From DATCVA01 sp036567205 (GTDB taxonomy: Bacteria > Pseudomonadota > Gammaproteobacteria > Burkholderiales > Burkholderiaceae_B), in contig DATCVA010000198.1 in assembly GCA_036567205.1 (NCBI GenBank), positions 1 through 11,522 of the forward strand: a stretch of 11,522 nt of DNA. Direction: 5' to 3'. The position numbers were made by a program, and so were the translations under genes. Shown piece after piece: positions 1-6,201 of this stretch (position 1 is the first letter of the stretch; each line of letters begins with the position of its first letter). Below the pieces are notes generated by a model. The model searched no databases, was not told the origin of the DNA, and was given only the letters and a program-made list of their open reading frames with translations.

Positions 1-54
1 TTGCTCCAGCACCCGCAGGCGAGCCTCTTCCCGTGTGCTCATCGTGATCATCAT
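1..54 (-). CDS. 5' fragment of an IS transposase gene (runs off the window)
   Basis: Reading leftward from position 54 gives 18 codons, MMITMSTREEARLRVLEQ, with no stop before the window edge. The N-terminus (a 'MSTRE..R..VL' start, then presumably a helix-turn-helix) resembles transposases of the ISNCY/IS1202-like group common in Burkholderiales, but this is recognised from a very short stretch. Three in-frame ATGs (54, 51, 42) make the start uncertain; a purine-rich GGACGGGCGGGG lies directly before the first. The repeated motif upstream (91-126) looks like the end of the same element. The identification would change if the next few hundred bases beyond the left edge did not encode an integrase-core protein. 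Confidence 0.45.
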   Translation of the reverse strand, partial: MMITMSTREEARLRVLEQ

Positions 55-90
55 CCCCGCCCGTCCACATGGTCTGCAAAACTCCATTGA

Positions 91-126
91 ACCGGACATT
101 TCTATTTAGCAGATACCGGACATTCT
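91..126. repeat. Two direct copies of ACCGGACATT(T)CT at the IS end
   Basis: The first copy is at 91-103 (ACCGGACATTTCT) and the second at 115-126 (ACCGGACATTCT); their starts are 24 bases apart. Repeated short motifs inside the ends of a transposon are typically transposase-binding sites. Here they lie between the transposase start and the presumed element boundary, which fits that role. The role is inferred; the repeat itself is seen directly. Confidence 0.6.
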
Positions 127-157
127 CACGTTGCACCAACACTAAAGTCAGAGTCAT

Positions 158-187
158 TTGCGGTATGCCACAAAACTATGCCATAAT
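158..187 (+). promoter_or_regulatory. Candidate promoter of the tRNA-Leu gene
   Basis: A CATAAT -10 (182-187, five of six consensus bases) lies 18 bases after TTGCGG (158-163, only TTG matching). It is followed by a GC-rich stretch typical of stable-RNA promoters. Transcription would start near 194 and leave a leader of about 90 bases before the tRNA. The -35 is weak, so this is only a candidate. Confidence 0.3.
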
Positions 188-282
188 GCACGGCTATCGC
201 CCATACTAATCAGTTGATTTTATTGGCATTACGCGCGGAAGCCAGTGCCAGTCTCACCGCTTCCGCCACTTTCTGTATCCGC

Positions 283-368
283 GCATCCATGGCGGAATTG
301 GTAGACGCAAGAGACTTAAAATCTCTCGATCATTGATCGTGCCGGTTCGATTCCGGCTGGATGCACCA
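283..368 (+). tRNA. tRNA-Leu (anticodon UAA)
   Basis: The gene folds as a complete class II tRNA. The acceptor arm GCATCCA (283-289) pairs with TGGATGC (358-364), followed by discriminator A365 and an encoded CCA (366-368). The D-arm carries the GGTAGACGC pattern. The anticodon stem AGAGA/TCTCT encloses the loop CTTAAAA with anticodon TAA at 317-319. The long variable arm (CGATCATTGATCG region) is characteristic of leucine tRNAs, and the T-arm is GCCGG-TTCGATT-CCGGC. It reads UUA/UUG codons. It sits alone between an IS end and degenerate DNA, with no other tRNA nearby. Confidence 0.97.
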
Positions 369-382
369 CGGTTCACAGAGAT

Positions 383-413
383 CGGAAAATAACCGCATCA
401 GCGTTAGTTTCCG
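383..413 (+). other. Hairpin just downstream of tRNA-Leu
   Basis: CGGAAA (383-388) pairs with TTTCCG (408-413). Inside this, TAAC (390-393) pairs with GTTA (403-406) and GC (395-396) with GC (401-402), closing an ATCA loop, with one A/G mismatch and one bulged C. It begins 15 bases after the tRNA CCA end. There is no U-tract after it on either strand, so it is not a standard intrinsic terminator. It may be a 3' processing or stabilising structure for the tRNA precursor. Confidence 0.4.
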
Positions 414-642
414 AAAATGCACGGCTCTTCCCCATAATCGGGGGATCGGCACTCATCACACACGGTTAATCATCTACGATGCCAGCCGCTGTAGTGCAGC
501 CAGACTTGCGGAAGAACCTCTTCGCCAATCTCCCGTATCACGTCACGTGCCGGTCTTCTCGGTGAGCAAGTCAAGGCAGAGTTAGCTGAAGCGATATGCT
601 CAGGCCAGGTTGGTGGCGTACATCGCAGCGTAAGGCTGCCTA
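414..642. other. Stretch without a supportable gene
   Basis: No reading frame here looks like a real protein. On the + strand, 564-596 encodes E-Q-V-K-A-E-L-A-E-A-I, which resembles the start of the DUF4148 motif common in Burkholderiales, but the frame has no start and no continuation of the family. On the - strand, a short open stretch between about 475 and 575 ends in REIGEEVLPQVWLHYSGWHRR-stop and is not recognised. Together with the broken pirin gene that follows, this suggests decayed coding DNA. Confidence 0.4.
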
Positions 643-882
643 ATGATCACGCCCAAAGTGCAGGGCATTCAACCCAGCCTTTACGCATCAATTCTAGATG
701 GCGATGACGCGCTTGAATATGCCTTGTCTGATGACCGATGCGCCTATGTGCACGTCGCACGCAGAACCGTTACCGTGAATGGCGTGATAGAGTTCATGAA
801 CCGCGAACCGATCAATACCGTGCTGCATAGCGGCGTCGACAGCATCCGCAAACTGAACGATAGCCACGTGCGACGCGCCTGA
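643..882 (+). pseudogene. Remnant of a pirin-family cupin protein (C-terminal part)
   Basis: The 79-codon frame contains SLYASILDGDDALEYAL followed by DRCAYVHVARRTVTVNGV. This matches the start of the second cupin domain of pirin/YhaK-type proteins (iron-binding cupins, sometimes annotated quercetin 2,3-dioxygenase). A complete member has roughly 230-290 residues with an N-terminal cupin carrying the metal-binding histidines. That half is absent here, and the sequence after VNGV no longer resembles the family, suggesting a downstream frameshift or substitution. The first ATG has no clear ribosome site. The frame ends 17 bases before the dedA-like gene. It is most likely a decayed gene in a rearranged region; a short expressed single-cupin protein is possible but less likely. 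Confidence 0.5.
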
Positions 883-899
883 GATTATCCAAACACGCC

Positions 900-1847
900 A
901 TGATGCAATCCATACTGCAACTTATCCAGGAACACGGCCTTGCCGTTGTGTTCCTTAACGTTCTTGTCGAGCAGGCGGGCGCGCCCGTGCCGGCCTACCC
1001 TATTCTGGTCATCACCGGCGCGCTGCTCAATACCAGCGGTTATTCCGCGCTCAGCCTGCTGGGCGTTGCCGTTTTCGGTGCACTGATTGCTGACTTCTGC
1101 TGGTATCTGGCAGGTCGACGTTACGGTCGCAGAATGCTCTCGACACTATGCCGCATTTCCTTATCGCCGGACTCGTGTGTCAAGCAGACGGAATCCATTT
1201 ACTTGCGCTGGGGGCCGCCGTCACTGATGGTGGCCAAGTTCATACCCGGTTTTGCGTCCATTGCCAGTGTGCTGGCAGGCGCCGTTGGAACCCCAAAAAG
1301 AAGCTTCCTGCTGTTCGACCTTATCGGCGCGGCGCTGTGGGCCGGATCCGCCATCTACCTGGGCTCTTTGTTCAGCACGGCGGTCGACGAACTGCTGGAT
1401 GTACTGGTCAATCTGGGGCTGCTGGGCGTGCTGCTGCTGGGCATCGCGCTGTCGCTATTTGTCGCCAATAAATGGTGGCAACGCAAGCGCTTTATCAAGT
1501 CATTGTGCATGGAACGAATCACCGTGGAAGAACTCCACGACATGCTGCAATCGGGCAGCCATCCCATTATTGTCGATGTACGCTCTTCGCTGGCGCAAAC
1601 GCAAGGGCGCATACCCGGTGCGATTTCTCTTACCGCTGGAGCTATTGCAATGAATACGGGACAGGCCGACGAAGTGATCGTGTACTGCGATTGCCCGAAT
1701 GAGGCCTCGGCCGCCGTCGCTTCAAAACAGTTGATGCAAAAAGGCTATGGCAGGGTTCGGCCGCTAACGGGTGGCATTGAAGCCTGGGTGAATGCGGGGT
1801 ACACGGTCGAAATCAATGACGTGGCATTAGAAAGTCTGGATGTCTAG
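900..1847 (+). CDS. DedA-family membrane protein fused to a rhodanese domain
   Basis: The 315-residue protein has two modules. Residues 1-195 form a DedA/VTT membrane domain: EQAGAPVPAYP (24-34) in the first re-entrant region, several hydrophobic segments (about 10-60, 105-160, 165-190) and the family signature VAKFIPGFASIASVLAG (111-127). DedA proteins are inner-membrane proteins tied to envelope homeostasis and, in some members, undecaprenyl-phosphate or lipid transport. Residues about 205-305 form a cytoplasmic rhodanese domain with IIVDVRSS (223-230), RIPGA (237-241) and the catalytic-loop position VIVYCDCPNEAS (259-270). Cys263 is the probable persulfide cysteine, with Cys265 two residues on. 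DedA-rhodanese fusions are known in proteobacteria. The first of two adjacent ATGs fits the family N-terminus, but no clear Shine-Dalgarno is visible. The gene ends before a strong terminator. Confidence 0.88.
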   Translation: MMQSILQLIQEHGLAVVFLNVLVEQAGAPVPAYPILVITGALLNTSGYSALSLLGVAVFGALIADFCWYLAGRRYGRRMLSTLCRISLSPDSCVKQTESIYLRWGPPSLMVAKFIPGFASIASVLAGAVGTPKRSFLLFDLIGAALWAGSAIYLGSLFSTAVDELLDVLVNLGLLGVLLLGIALSLFVANKWWQRKRFIKSLCMERITVEELHDMLQSGSHPIIVDVRSSLAQTQGRIPGAISLTAGAIAMNTGQADEVIVYCDCPNEASAAVASKQLMQKGYGRVRPLTGGIEAWVNAGYTVEINDVALESLDV

Positions 1848-1928
1848 GATGAAGCCGGGTATTGTGATCTGGTGGGATCAGGCCCGCACATGCGGTTTGA
1901 CATGCCCTTGACCACGCACCTTGTACTA

Positions 1929-1970
1929 AAAAAGCATCGGGCCCCAAGACTTTGGGGCCCGATGCTTTTT
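1929..1970. terminator. Bidirectional intrinsic terminator between dedA-rhodanese and pnp
   Basis: A perfect 12-base GC-rich stem (1934-1945 with 1954-1965) is extended by AA/TT inside and by AAAAA/TTTTT outside, around a four-base GACT loop. This gives about 19 paired positions. The T-run on the + strand (1966-1970) and the A-run on the other side make it work in both directions, as expected between two converging genes (1847 stop on +, 2006 stop on -). Confidence 0.92.
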
Positions 1971-2005
1971 ATACAACCTGCTTGTCAATCAAAATCAACC
2001 AGGCC

Positions 2006-4153
2006 TTAACCCTCAGGCGTCGCTACAGGCGCTTGCGGCCCGCCTTGAGCTTCGATACCGCCAATGGCTTTCATGGACAAACGCAGGCGACCCTTGTCAT
2101 CGGCTTCGATAACCTTGATACGCACAAGCTGACCCACTTTAAGCACATCGTTGATGTTCGCGATGCGATAGTTGGCAATTTCAGAGATATGCAACAAACC
2201 ATCACGTCCGGGCAAGACCTGGACAATCGCACCGAAGTCCAGCAAGCGCAGTACGGGGCCTTCGTATTCTTGACCCACTTCGACTTCAGCGGTCAATTCC
2301 TTAATACGGCGCTCCGCCTCTTTGGCGCGGTCTAGATCGGCGCTGGAAATCGTGATCGTACCGTCATCGCCAATATCGATTTGCGTGCCGGTTTCTTCGG
2401 TCAGTGCACGGATCGTAGCGCCGCCTTTGCCGATTACGTCACGAATTTTTTCGGGATTGATCTTGACGCTAAGCATACGTGGAGCAAATTCGGAAAGCTC
2501 GGTACGCGAACTATCAAGCGACTCACGCATTTTGCCAAGAATGTGCAAACGGCCTTCGCGGGCCTGAGCCAGCGCCACTTGCATGATGTCTTTAGTAATA
2601 CCCTGGATTTTGATGTCCATTTGCAACGCGGTAATACCTTGCACCGTACCGGCGACTTTAAAGTCCATATCGCCAAGGTGATCTTCGTCGCCCAGAATAT
2701 CGGTTAGAACAGCGAACTTTCCGCCGTCTTTAATAAGCCCCATGGCCACGCCAGCCACGTGATCTTTGACTGGCACGCCCGCGTCCATCATGGCCAGCGA
2801 ACCACCGCATACCGATGCCATGGACGACGACCCATTGGACTCGGTAATTTCAGACACCACACGGATTGTGTACTGGAAGTCTTGCGGCTCTGGCAACAAT
2901 GACAGCAAAGCACGCTTAGCCAAACGGCCATGTCCGATTTCGCGGCGCTTTGGTACGCCGAAACGACCGGTTTCGCCAGTGGCGTACGGAGGCATATTGT
3001 AGTGCAGCATGAAACGATCACGCGATTCGCCCATGATCGAATCAATGATCTGCTCGTCCTGCCGGGTGCCCAGCGTTGCAACCACCAGGGCCTGGGTTTC
3101 GCCACGCGTAAATAGCGCGCTACCGTGGGCACGGGGCAAAACACCCAAACGCACACTGATAGGACGGACGGTACGCGTATCGCGCCCGTCGATGCGCGGC
3201 TCGCCGCTTAAAATCTGTGTGCGTACGATGTTGGATTCGAGTTCAAACAGAATGTTTTCGACTTCGACGCTATCGGGAGCGGACTCGCCTTTAGCGGTTG
3301 CGTGCTCAAGCAGTTTGGTTTTAACGTTGGCATACACTGCGCGCAATTGCGCTGTGCGCTCTTGTTTTTCGCGCACCAGATAGGCAGCTTGCAGGCCTTC
3401 CTGGGCCGCAGCCGTCACAGCCGTAATAAGCGCCTCGTTTTTGGCAGCGGGTTTCCAGTCCCATTCGGGCTTACCGGCCTCGGCAACCAGATCGTGAATG
3501 GCGTTGATGACCGCTTGCATTTGCTCGTGGCCAAACACCACGCCGCCCAACATAACCTCTTCGGAAAGCTGTTTGGCTTCCGACTCGACCATGAGCACAG
3601 CGGCTTCGGTACCTGCCACGATCAGATCCATAGTGGATTCTTTCAATTGGCTGGTGGTTGGGTTGACGATGTACTGGTTATTAACATAACCCACACGCGC
3701 AGCACCAATGGGACCGTTAAACGGGATGCCCGAAATAGCCAGGGCGGCCGACGCACCGATCATCGCGGGGATGTCAGGATCGATTTCCGGGTTAACCGAC
3801 AAGGTATGAATGATAACTTGAACGTCGTTATAGAAACCCTCGGGGAACAAAGGGCGTAGCGGACGATCGATTAAACGCGAGGTAAGAGTTTCTTTTTCGG
3901 AAGGTTTGCCTTCGCGCTTGAAAAAACCGCCGGGAATGCGGCCAGCCGCATAGGTTTTCTCGACGTAATCAACAGTCAGGGGGAAAAAATCCTGGCCAGG
4001 CTTGGCCGTTTTGGCAGCGACAACAGTCGCCAAAATAACAGTATCGTCAATGGAAACCAGTACAGCACCCGAGGCCTGACGAGCAATCTCGCCGGTTTCG
4101 AGCACTACCGTATGCTGACCGTACTGAAACGATTTGGTCACTTTATTAAACAT
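2006..4153 (-). CDS. pnp: Polyribonucleotide nucleotidyltransferase (PNPase)
   Basis: This 715-residue protein is the phosphorolytic 3'-to-5' exoribonuclease that degrades mRNA, releasing nucleoside diphosphates, and works as a trimer with the RNA degradosome. The order is full-length: first RNase PH domain (about 10-145, with GGFFKREGKPSEKETL 75-90), helical linker (about 240-320), second RNase PH domain (about 325-555, with GGSLAMMDAGVPVKDH 450-465 and the metal-binding GDEDHLGDMD 488-497, Asp489 and Asp495), KH domain with the IGKGG loop (574-578) and S1 domain (about 627-695). The ATG at 4153 is preceded by AAGGA nine bases upstream. The gene follows rpsO, separated by an imperfect terminator-like hairpin, the same order as in E. 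coli, where the intergenic structure allows RNase III/PNPase autocontrol. The length is normal and no catalytic residue appears lost. Confidence 0.98.
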   Translation of the reverse strand: MFNKVTKSFQYGQHTVVLETGEIARQASGAVLVSIDDTVILATVVAAKTAKPGQDFFPLTVDYVEKTYAAGRIPGGFFKREGKPSEKETLTSRLIDRPLRPLFPEGFYNDVQVIIHTLSVNPEIDPDIPAMIGASAALAISGIPFNGPIGAARVGYVNNQYIVNPTTSQLKESTMDLIVAGTEAAVLMVESEAKQLSEEVMLGGVVFGHEQMQAVINAIHDLVAEAGKPEWDWKPAAKNEALITAVTAAAQEGLQAAYLVREKQERTAQLRAVYANVKTKLLEHATAKGESAPDSVEVENILFELESNIVRTQILSGEPRIDGRDTRTVRPISVRLGVLPRAHGSALFTRGETQALVVATLGTRQDEQIIDSIMGESRDRFMLHYNMPPYATGETGRFGVPKRREIGHGRLAKRALLSLLPEPQDFQYTIRVVSEITESNGSSSMASVCGGSLAMMDAGVPVKDHVAGVAMGLIKDGGKFAVLTDILGDEDHLGDMDFKVAGTVQGITALQMDIKIQGITKDIMQVALAQAREGRLHILGKMRESLDSSRTELSEFAPRMLSVKINPEKIRDVIGKGGATIRALTEETGTQIDIGDDGTITISSADLDRAKEAERRIKELTAEVEVGQEYEGPVLRLLDFGAIVQVLPGRDGLLHISEIANYRIANINDVLKVGQLVRIKVIEADDKGRLRLSMKAIGGIEAQGGPQAPVATPEG

Positions 4154-4172
4154 TACGGAATATCCTTACAAT

Positions 4173-4215
4173 AAAAAAACCGTGTACACCGCGATTTAAT
4201 TCGCAGTGTCCACGG
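4173..4215 (-). terminator. Terminator-like hairpin between rpsO and pnp
   Basis: On the - strand, CCGTGGACACTGCGA pairs with TCGCGGTGTACACGG around a six-base ATTAAA loop. One G/A mismatch and one G.U pair interrupt the stem, which is followed at once by seven U residues. The structure lies after the rpsO stop (4246) and ends just before the pnp ribosome site (4163-4167). It probably stops part of the rpsO transcripts while the rest continue into pnp. Its long double-stranded stem is also a plausible RNase III target. Confidence 0.8.
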
Positions 4216-4245
4216 TTGCACATAATGGGGAGCCAGCCCCGGGTA

Positions 4246-4515
4246 TCACTTACGCAGACCGAGCTTTTCGATCAGCGCACGATACGAATCAGGATTGCGG
4301 CCCTTCAGGTAATCTAAAAGTTTGCGGCGACGGCTAACCATACGCAACAGGCCGCGACGTGAATGATGGTCTTTCATGTGTGCCTTGAAGTGACCAGTCA
4401 ATTCATTGATGCGAGCCGTGAGCAATGCCACTTGTACTTCTGGGGAACCGGTATCGCCTTGGGCACGTTGAAATTGTGTGACGATGTCGGATTTTTTGAT
4501 GTCAGCAACAGACAT
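4246..4515 (-). CDS. rpsO: 30S ribosomal protein S15
   Basis: This 89-residue protein is the usual S15 length. It binds the central domain of 16S rRNA (helices 20-22) early in small-subunit assembly and helps form inter-subunit bridge B4. The family signature is complete: GSPEVQVALLTARI (23-36), LTGHFKAHMKDHHSRRGLL and RRKLLDYLK near the C-terminus. The ATG at 4515 has a good GAGG site (within 4521-4527). Ending TGA at 4246, it is followed by a hairpin with a U-tract and then pnp. A hairpin about 20 bases upstream of the start could let S15 control its own translation (separate entry). Confidence 0.98.
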   Translation of the reverse strand: MSVADIKKSDIVTQFQRAQGDTGSPEVQVALLTARINELTGHFKAHMKDHHSRRGLLRMVSRRRKLLDYLKGRNPDSYRALIEKLGLRK

Positions 4516-4534
4516 TTATAGCCTCTTTAACAGG

Positions 4535-4558
4535 CGTCAGAGCCGAGGTGCCCTGACG
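4535..4558 (-). promoter_or_regulatory. Leader hairpin upstream of rpsO, candidate S15 autoregulatory element
   Basis: In the rpsO leader RNA, CGUCAGGGC pairs with GCUCUGACG around a six-base ACCUCG loop. This gives nine base pairs including a G.U pair next to a G-C pair. The stem ends eight bases before the ribosome site and 20 bases before the start codon. S15 is known to recognise a G.U/G-C step in 16S rRNA and in several unrelated rpsO leaders. The structure is seen in the sequence; its regulatory role is inferred. Confidence 0.45.
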
Positions 4559-4582
4559 TGATGATTAATTAACAATACAATA

Positions 4583-4611
4583 TTTACTTAAGCGCTTACC
4601 ATACCTATACA
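4583..4611 (+). promoter_or_regulatory. Candidate promoter of the lipoprotein gene
   Basis: TTTACT (4583-4588) and TATACA (4606-4611) are 17 bases apart, each matching about four of six consensus bases. They lie in an AT-rich stretch of the divergent intergenic region, about 130 bases before the lipoprotein start. The support is weak. Confidence 0.25.
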
Positions 4612-4638
4612 TATGCATTAATCGCTTCAAGATTCGGC

Positions 4639-4667
4639 ATTATAGCGGATTGACTGAAAATTGTTGG
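4639..4667 (-). promoter_or_regulatory. Candidate promoter of rpsO-pnp
   Basis: Reading leftward, a perfect TATAAT -10 (4644-4639) follows CCAACA (4667-4662, three of six -35 bases) with a 17-base spacer. Transcription would begin near 4632, giving an rpsO leader of about 117 bases that includes the hairpin at 4535-4558. The -10 is strong and the -35 is poor. Confidence 0.45.
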
Positions 4668-4741
4668 GCGACCATGGCAAACACTCGCTTTGCAGGCTTG
4701 CTGCCTTGCCGCAAATGCCTTTTCACACCAGGAGCACCATC

Positions 4742-5269
4742 ATGGTCTCAATTATGCGCGCCGTTAACCGAACCGCCCTGCCCCTTGTTGCTTTGGGCCT
4801 GCTGGGCGCTTGCACCTCCATGGCCGACATCCCGCCGGGCACCCCTATTTCTCAGGTTCAGGCCGAATATGGCCCGCCCACCTACTCGTGCCCGACCGCC
4901 AACGGCGGACAACGGCTTATTTGGTCTACCCAGCCCATGGGCCAACACGCCTGGGCTACGAATGTCGACAGTACCGGCCGCACGGACTCGGTCGTGCCGG
5001 CGCTAACCGATACACATTTCGCGGTATTGAGCAAAGGCACCTGGACGCCCGAACAAGTACGGTGCGAATTTGGTCCTCCGGCGGAGATCACCCGGGTTGG
5101 CCCGCCCTCGAACATACAAATTGTATGGGGCTACCGCTATTTGCAAAGCGGCGCCTGGAACTCGCTGATGTATGTGTACTTCGGGCAAGATGGATCGCAC
5201 GTTACACGCTTCCATCCGGGTCCCGACCCTATGTTTGAACCACGCGAGAACCGGTTCTTTCCGTTTTAG
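4742..5269 (+). CDS. Small lipoprotein with two BamE/SmpA-like motifs, function unknown
   Basis: The 175-residue protein begins with a basic, hydrophobic signal (2-20) and a lipobox-like LLGAC ending at Cys24, so it is probably lipidated; Thr at +2 would send it to the outer membrane. I chose the ATG at 4742 because AGGAG lies seven bases upstream and the signal peptide starts there; a longer frame opens at 4661 but adds an implausible N-terminus. Two related motifs, QVQAEYGPP (38-46) and QVRCEFGPP (105-113), resemble the 'qV...lGpP' turn of the SmpA/OmlA (BamE) fold and suggest an internal duplication. After them come VWGYRY and VYFGQDG strands. Cys50 and Cys108 could form a disulfide. The precise role is not known. 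The stop codon overlaps the converging pssA stop by four bases. Confidence 0.82.
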   Translation: MVSIMRAVNRTALPLVALGLLGACTSMADIPPGTPISQVQAEYGPPTYSCPTANGGQRLIWSTQPMGQHAWATNVDSTGRTDSVVPALTDTHFAVLSKGTWTPEQVRCEFGPPAEITRVGPPSNIQIVWGYRYLQSGAWNSLMYVYFGQDGSHVTRFHPGPDPMFEPRENRFFPF

Positions 5270-6198
5270 CGCTTAATGAACGGCTCGTTGGATTTCGAGC
5301 GATTGCCAGGAGCGGCGTCATCGGGCGCCGCGGCTTGTGTAGCACCGAACGTACCCGAAATTCCCTGCGTTGGCGCCGTTTCAGTGGAAGCAACGTCGGC
5401 AGGCATGCTTTCAGCGCCCTCGTGACGCATTCGTGTCAATGTGCGCGCACGGCGCCAGCGCCAGTATTTCGTTAGCCAGCCCGACAAACCGTACGCCACA
5501 AACAAACCAAACAGCACAACCGGCGGATCGCTGGATACAAACACAAAAACAGCGACCAGAAGCAACATAACCCAAAACGGCACGCTACGCCCCAGCGCAA
5601 ACGACTTGCCGCTGTAAAACGGTGCGTTCGATACCATGGCAATGCCTGCATAGACCGTTAGCGTAAACGCCACCCACGCGATAGTGCCATCTTGCAGCCG
5701 AAATTTGTTATCGACCGCCAGCCACACAAAACCGGCCACCAGTGCCGCGGCGGCAGGACTGGGCAAGCCCTGAAAGAAACGCTTGTCGACGATGCCGATA
5801 TTGGCGTTAAAACGCGCCAGGCGCAGGGCTGCGCCAACCACATAAATAAATGCAGCCAGCCAGCCCCAGCGGCCAAGCCCTTGCAATGTCCATTCATACA
5901 TCACCAGCGCCGGCGCGATGCCGAACGAGGCCATATCGGACAACGAGTCGTACTGCTCGCCAAAGGCGGACTGCGTATTGGTTAAACGAGCTACACGGCC
6001 ATCCATGCCATCAAAAACCATAGCGGCGAAAACCGCCATGGCGGCAACTTCGAACTGGCCGTTCATGGCTTGTACGACGGCGTAGAAGCCCGCAAACAGA
6101 TTAGCGGTAGTGAACGCGTTAGGGAGTAAATAAATACTGCGCCGACGCTTGCTTTCTTCCGTTGACACCTTGGTTTCGTCGCTTGATAGATTAGGCAT
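5266..6198 (-). CDS. pssA: CDP-diacylglycerol-serine O-phosphatidyltransferase (phosphatidylserine synthase)
   Basis: The enzyme joins CDP-diacylglycerol and L-serine to give phosphatidylserine at the inner membrane. The 310 residues contain the CDP-alcohol phosphatidyltransferase signature with correct spacing: Asp63, Asp66-Gly67, Ala70-Arg71, Gly80, Asp84 and Asp88; the aspartates bind the metal ions. Several hydrophobic segments (about 25-60, 95-130, 145-165, 175-195, 205-245) fit an integral membrane protein of the PssA type II family. The last ~45 residues are polar and rich in Ala, Pro, Ser and Thr, probably a disordered tail. The start is three bases after the psd stop, with only a weak CGAGT as ribosome site, so translation is probably coupled to psd. 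The product is the substrate of the Psd enzyme encoded just upstream. Confidence 0.95.
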   Translation of the reverse strand: MPNLSSDETKVSTEESKRRRSIYLLPNAFTTANLFAGFYAVVQAMNGQFEVAAMAVFAAMVFDGMDGRVARLTNTQSAFGEQYDSLSDMASFGIAPALVMYEWTLQGLGRWGWLAAFIYVVGAALRLARFNANIGIVDKRFFQGLPSPAAAALVAGFVWLAVDNKFRLQDGTIAWVAFTLTVYAGIAMVSNAPFYSGKSFALGRSVPFWVMLLLVAVFVFVSSDPPVVLFGLFVAYGLSGWLTKYWRWRRARTLTRMRHEGAESMPADVASTETAPTQGISGTFGATQAAAPDDAAPGNRSKSNEPFIKR

Positions 6199-6201
6199 GT
6201 T

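Larger units (their letters stand above)
1..140 (-). mobile_element. Terminal part of an insertion sequence (ISNCY/IS1202-like, probable)
   Basis: The start of a leftward transposase-like frame is preceded by about 90 bases of non-coding DNA carrying two copies of an ACCGGACATT(T)CT motif, as often seen at the ends of this kind of element. The outer boundary is not exact: I place it near 130-145, just past the second motif copy, because the DNA from about 150 onward looks like the upstream region of the tRNA gene. No terminal inverted repeat or target duplication can be confirmed, since the other end is outside the window. Confidence 0.4.

Noticed and set aside
361..585. Open frame of 74 codons starting at the tRNA 3' end
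   Set aside because: Its ATG is inside the tRNA acceptor stem, it has no ribosome site, and the product is not protein-like.
4661..4741. Longer start for the lipoprotein
   Set aside because: It would bury the signal peptide behind 27 polar residues, and the ribosome site lies before 4742.
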